Shown here: in pieces, positions 4,801 to 6,700 of the stretch
How the letters are laid out: each line of letters opens with the position of its first letter
Numbering within the stretch: the stretch's first letter is position 1
Assembly: GCA_013335425.1 (NCBI GenBank)
Contig: JAAXVQ010000112.1
Span: forward strand, 1-6,700
Reading direction: 5' to 3'
DNA length: 6,700 nt
DNA from: Candidatus Firestoneibacteriota bacterium
Lineage (GTDB): Bacteria; Oederibacteriota; JAAXVQ01
Translations under genes and position numbers: made by a program
The notes under the pieces: model-generated
The model's database searches: none
What the model was told of the DNA's origin: nothing
The model's input: the letters and a program-made list of their open reading frames with translations, nothing else

Positions 4801-6700
4801 CGACCTACGGCTATGCGGCGCCGGGCACCAGCGGCGCCGGAGACCAGATCGTGGTTCAAAACAACACGGTCTGGGGAACCACCACCGGGATTTTGACCTT
4901 GCCCGCCGAATTGCCCCGCACGTTGAGCGCTTTTGCCGCCGGCGGCCTCAACCCCCAAGCCTGGGCCGTGGTGACCGACGCCAACGGCAACGGGGTCGGC
5001 GGCGTGCCTGTGCGCTTTTTGTACTACCCGGGGCCCGTGACCGTGAATCTCGTTACTGAAACCGACGGTGTGACCACCAACGCGCATGCCATGGCCTTGG
5101 GCGGCCAGATCGGCGTGGCGGCCGACAGCATCTCCAACACCATTGCCATCACGACGGGTAATCCCACGGTGGACAGCTACGCCCGCAGCGTGGGCTGGTT
5201 CGATGAAATCAACCGTACGGGCTACGCGGCGGCGCTGGCGGTCTCGGCCTATCAGTCGGGTTCCCCCAACCATGTGCTGGCCTCGGGCACCAGCCTGGCG
5301 GAGACGGCCGTGGACACGACGCCCAACGGTCTGACCTTTGCCTTGAACACACCCGTGCCGCAGACTGCGGCCGCGCCTGCCAGCGTGCAGATCGTGAACG
5401 GCACCCAGGGACAGGGCGACATCATTGAGTTCGACGAGAGCACCGCCACGGCCGCGCCGGATCTGCAATTGAGCATCAACGTACCCGCGTCGGGGATTTA
5501 CTCGGCGCTGGTCGCCGGACCCGACCCGGTGGTCAACGGGAACCATGTGAGCGTCACCATGACGGTTTTCAACAACGGCACGCCGGACGCGCTGAGCGTC
5601 TCGCCCACGGCTTTAAGCGTGCTCGGCGGCGCCGCCTATGTCTCGGGACCCACGCCGGCTTTTGAGGCGATTATTCCGGGAGGGCAATCCAAAACTTTCC
5701 ACTGGACCTATCGCGCCATCGCGCCCGGAGGCGTTACCTTTACCGGGCAGGCTTTGGGCGTGGATGCGTATACGCTCAACAACCTGACTTCCACGGCCTC
5801 CAACGCCAACCCGGTGCTGGTCCGCAACCCGGTCCCGCCGGCAATAACCTCAGTGCTGGCCGTGCCCGGAACCCCGCAACTTTCCCACGGCTATATGTAT
5901 GTAACCCTGACCGTGACCAACAACAGCGCGGCCGAGGTGGGGAGCCCGCTGAACGTATCGCCCACGGCGTTGACGGTCCTCGGGTCCGCCAACCTGATTT
6001 CCGGACCCGTGCCGCCGAATTTTGATATTCCCGGGCAGGGCGGTTCGCATGATTTTGTTTGGGAGTATCAGCTCATGGCTCCCACGGGCGTGACCTTGAC
6101 CGGACAGGCGGTCACGCTCAATCCTTTTGACCATACCGGGGTTACGGCCACGGCCGCGAACGTCTTTGTCGCCGTGCGCGACCCTTATGCTCCGGTGATC
6201 GTTCCCGCGCTCTCCGCCACCCCCTCGGTGCGTACCGTCGGCCAGACCTTCACGGCCACGTTGAGCGTCACCAATGCCAGCGACCCGGAAGTGGGGCTGC
6301 CTTTGACCGTGACGCCCTCGGCTTTGGCCGTGCAGGGCCCGGCGGTGTGGGTGGCCGGCCCGACGCCGGCAGCCTGGAGCGTTCCACGCGGTGAAACGCG
6401 GGATTTTGTCTGGACCTATGCGACGACCGCGCCCGGCAGCGTGACGCTGACCGGCCGGGCCTACACGGTCAACCCGTTTGATGCCTCCGGCGTGACCTCC
6501 ACGGCCGTGAGTTCCAATGCCGTCCTGGCGCAATCCGAGGCCGCCCTGACGGCCGGTTTCAGCGGACCGGTCCAGGCCGAACGAAACCAAAACTTCAATT
6601 TGGTCATGACCCTCCATAACACCGGGCAGGCCACGGCCCTGGCCGTGGCACCGGTCAATGTCACCTCCACCGGCACCGGCCTGGCGGTTTTGGTCTCATC
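1881..6700 (+). CDS. Giant exported modular protein with six Big_1-like composite repeats and four CARDB-like repeats (3' end outside window)
   Basis: The frame from the ATG at 1881 has no stop up to the window edge, giving at least 1606 residues. Residues 1 to about 24 are a signal peptide (MKRF, then a hydrophobic core, then GWAAG), so the protein is exported by Sec. Six composite modules begin near residues 33, 236, 437, 633, 828 and 1018. Each opens with a Big_1/invasin-like Ig domain, with strand motifs like AVVTDANGNGVGGVPV, a T-x-DG turn and a closing ITVS strand. A W-[YF]-D motif follows (W126, 329, 529, 725, 919, 1106), then a second region of about 110 residues with a late G-D (D199, 404, 603, 802, 988, 1180). 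From about 1209, repeats of about 116 residues resemble CARDB/DUF11 domains. No catalytic motif is visible. The start is supported by AAGGAGG 7 bases upstream and by the signal peptide. A fibrous adhesin, stalk or matrix role is inferred; the anchor would lie in the missing C-terminus. It has few cysteines and no frameshift. Confidence 0.95.
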   Translation, partial: MKRFLQVFSTVALLGTLSATGWAAGSADRLYGYALAGANPRAVFVVIDSNGNGVKGVPLTVTCTAGTLDVVSGSTGADGTFTVNQSGAALGSQIIATVAVSHGSPFTITTANGADRVDVADPTYFWFDESRRLVNLVSVTSGKGVLTLPTKSSFRFYPEDHTTNGRDISTSQNWNIAVQQTTTGPIQVEVYQGTFQNGDDMKLYDSFFGRWLDPNGNGFGEIFFSANPPAHYLNAYAVDGASPTVCAVVTDTNGVGVPGVTVSVTATAGTFPALTAVTGDSGRAYFYQQDGVLGNTITVSCAAYTETSPVAMISQASQTLQTTDRLFSWFSRSSRKIYTAVVNRQSNVLVTSVLAPTWYANYFTNSADPNQRPAESTTTGVFTDQTSMQPAMAAVPHGATVAGDVFYLYNLPNLYHYNYYQCALVLPAAESQYLLAFASGGANPTIWAAVTDGTGNAVKGVTVNFSLQGSGSLAAASGATSWSGLLTNSLTGAASTGNTITVSAAGLGSLNILTSDSQAVTASDRVYGWYDPETHKIIGAVVTLGTNVMTSPGTAVGGSTVKRTSGNNTPNLGYALANEQNTPQSATQPFMGHVGFGTINAGDFIRLTQNGTVNTYDTHIIAAADPAKFLVAFAKGGVNPDVYAVVMDNQGNGLENQSVTFASPYAGTMSQGTTVTGFGGFVTAAHTSALLGNTLTVSAPGLPPVTIYTANAPPAGGHGDNGVAWYDASRLTIWGISFDDANHVVLSSQSWYDWNGYSPQGPYVVSSSAGLKINKAQAYDFTRKINPLAQWSIAYGSATAGDEAWVDLGLIKSYLHLGSVRSSYLRACASPGANPSRVRAVVADAHGVGLPNMAVTFTSSGGSMGGTSWTTGLDGSVYAGQSSGALGDVITVSSPGHPDVQIFTNASNIVAANSPSVFWYDPSARCLNALMVQQPWHNVVVTTQANILFAASDKTANHKTLAVSGAKEDLVQSPTYGYAAPGTSGAGDQIVVQNNTVWGTTTGILTLPAELPRTLSAFAAGGLNPQAWAVVTDANGNGVGGVPVRFLYYPGPVTVNLVTETDGVTTNAHAMALGGQIGVAADSISNTIAITTGNPTVDSYARSVGWFDEINRTGYAAALAVSAYQSGSPNHVLASGTSLAETAVDTTPNGLTFALNTPVPQTAAAPASVQIVNGTQGQGDIIEFDESTATAAPDLQLSINVPASGIYSALVAGPDPVVNGNHVSVTMTVFNNGTPDALSVSPTALSVLGGAAYVSGPTPAFEAIIPGGQSKTFHWTYRAIAPGGVTFTGQALGVDAYTLNNLTSTASNANPVLVRNPVPPAITSVLAVPGTPQLSHGYMYVTLTVTNNSAAEVGSPLNVSPTALTVLGSANLISGPVPPNFDIPGQGGSHDFVWEYQLMAPTGVTLTGQAVTLNPFDHTGVTATAANVFVAVRDPYAPVIVPALSATPSVRTVGQTFTATLSVTNASDPEVGLPLTVTPSALAVQGPAVWVAGPTPAAWSVPRGETRDFVWTYATTAPGSVTLTGRAYTVNPFDASGVTSTAVSSNAVLAQSEAALTAGFSGPVQAERNQNFNLVMTLHNTGQATALAVAPVNVTSTGTGLAVLVS
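1977..5504 (+). repeat. Six tandem composite modules inside the giant protein
   Basis: Six in-frame units start near 1977, 2586, 3189, 3777, 4362 and 4932, with lengths of about 203, 201, 196, 195, 190 and 191 codons. The first landmark is an N-P or S-P pair after a small-residue loop (GANP, GASP, GANP, GVNP, GANP, GLNP), at residues 39, 242, 443, 639, 834 and 1024. The second is W-[YF]-D about 82-90 residues later. The third is G-D about 70-80 residues after that. The copies are well diverged at the DNA level, with only short matching stretches such as GTGGTGACCGAC in units 2 and 6. The duplications are therefore old, or the units have been selected to stay different. The first half of each unit fits Big_1; I do not recognise the second half. 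Confidence 0.9.
5505..6700 (+). repeat. Tandem CARDB/DUF11-like beta-sandwich repeats (three full, a fourth cut by the window edge)
   Basis: After the sixth module the protein switches to a shorter repeat. The anchor asparagine of the T-[VL]-x-N motif (TVFNNG, TVTNNS, SVTNAS, TLHNTG) is at residues 1231, 1347, 1465 and 1580, a period of 115-118 residues. Each full copy also has S-P-[TS]-A-L or a close variant, then S-G-P-x-P, a proline/glycine turn, F-x-W-x-Y, and G-V-T-[FL]-T-G-[QR]-A. This pattern matches the bacterial DUF11/CARDB group of cell-surface beta-sandwiches; the exact family needs a profile search. The fourth copy runs off the window, so the total number is unknown. The GPDP at residues 1213-1216 lies where a seventh module's G-x-N-P would fall, so the switch between repeat types is exactly in phase. 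Confidence 0.8.

Noticed and set aside
1977..5504. Recent tandem duplication or assembly artefact producing the six modules
   Set aside because: The copies differ strongly at both DNA and protein level and have different lengths, so they are old, diverged duplicates and not an assembly stutter.
2553..6617. Long minus-strand open frames within the giant gene (2553-3143, 3867-4754, 4761-5546, 5850-6617)
   Set aside because: They all lie in the antisense frame exactly in register with the sense codons, where a stop needs a sense TTA, CTA or TCA codon. These are rare in this GC-biased gene, so the frames are by-products. Their Arg/Gly/His-rich translations look non-biological, and the sense frame has a signal peptide and clear repeats.

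Overview
The window looks like a piece of a GC-rich bacterial genome. Its codons favour G or C in the third position, Shine-Dalgarno sites are clear, and all three genes lie on the + strand. The envelope-directed proteins and the kind of intergenic repeats suggest a diderm bacterium, perhaps from an uncultivated lineage. Nothing in the sequence fixes the phylum, so that placement is only a guess.

Layout. Bases 1-130 are a short intergenic stretch. Bases 131-1039 encode a membrane protein with an N-terminal signal-like segment, one central transmembrane helix and a C-terminal HEAT/armadillo-like helical domain. Twelve bases later, 1052-1426 encode a stand-alone CheY-like receiver protein. These two genes look like one operon and suggest a signalling or scaffold pair.

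Bases 1427-1880 hold no gene. This AT-richer island carries two different inverted-repeat elements. The first (about 1443-1520) has an 11-base direct repeat on each side. The second (1575-1662) is an 88-base imperfect palindrome. The island ends in a GC-rich leader with three successive hairpins, the last holding the Shine-Dalgarno site of the next gene.

From 1881 to the window edge one reading frame stays open for at least 1606 codons, and its stop lies outside. It encodes a very large exported protein with a signal peptide. Six composite modules of about 190-205 residues follow. Each has a Big_1/invasin-like Ig fold followed by a second region that starts at a W-[YF]-D motif and contains a late G-D motif. 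After them come at least four repeats of about 116 residues resembling CARDB/DUF11-type beta-sandwich domains. The architecture suggests a fibrous surface or secreted protein (adhesin, stalk or matrix component). How it is anchored cannot be seen because the C-terminus is missing.

The most interesting points are the regular six-fold module with an unrecognised second half, the hairpin leader in front of it, and the two small palindromic elements beside it. I see no evidence for a CRISPR array, RNA gene, phage or transposase.
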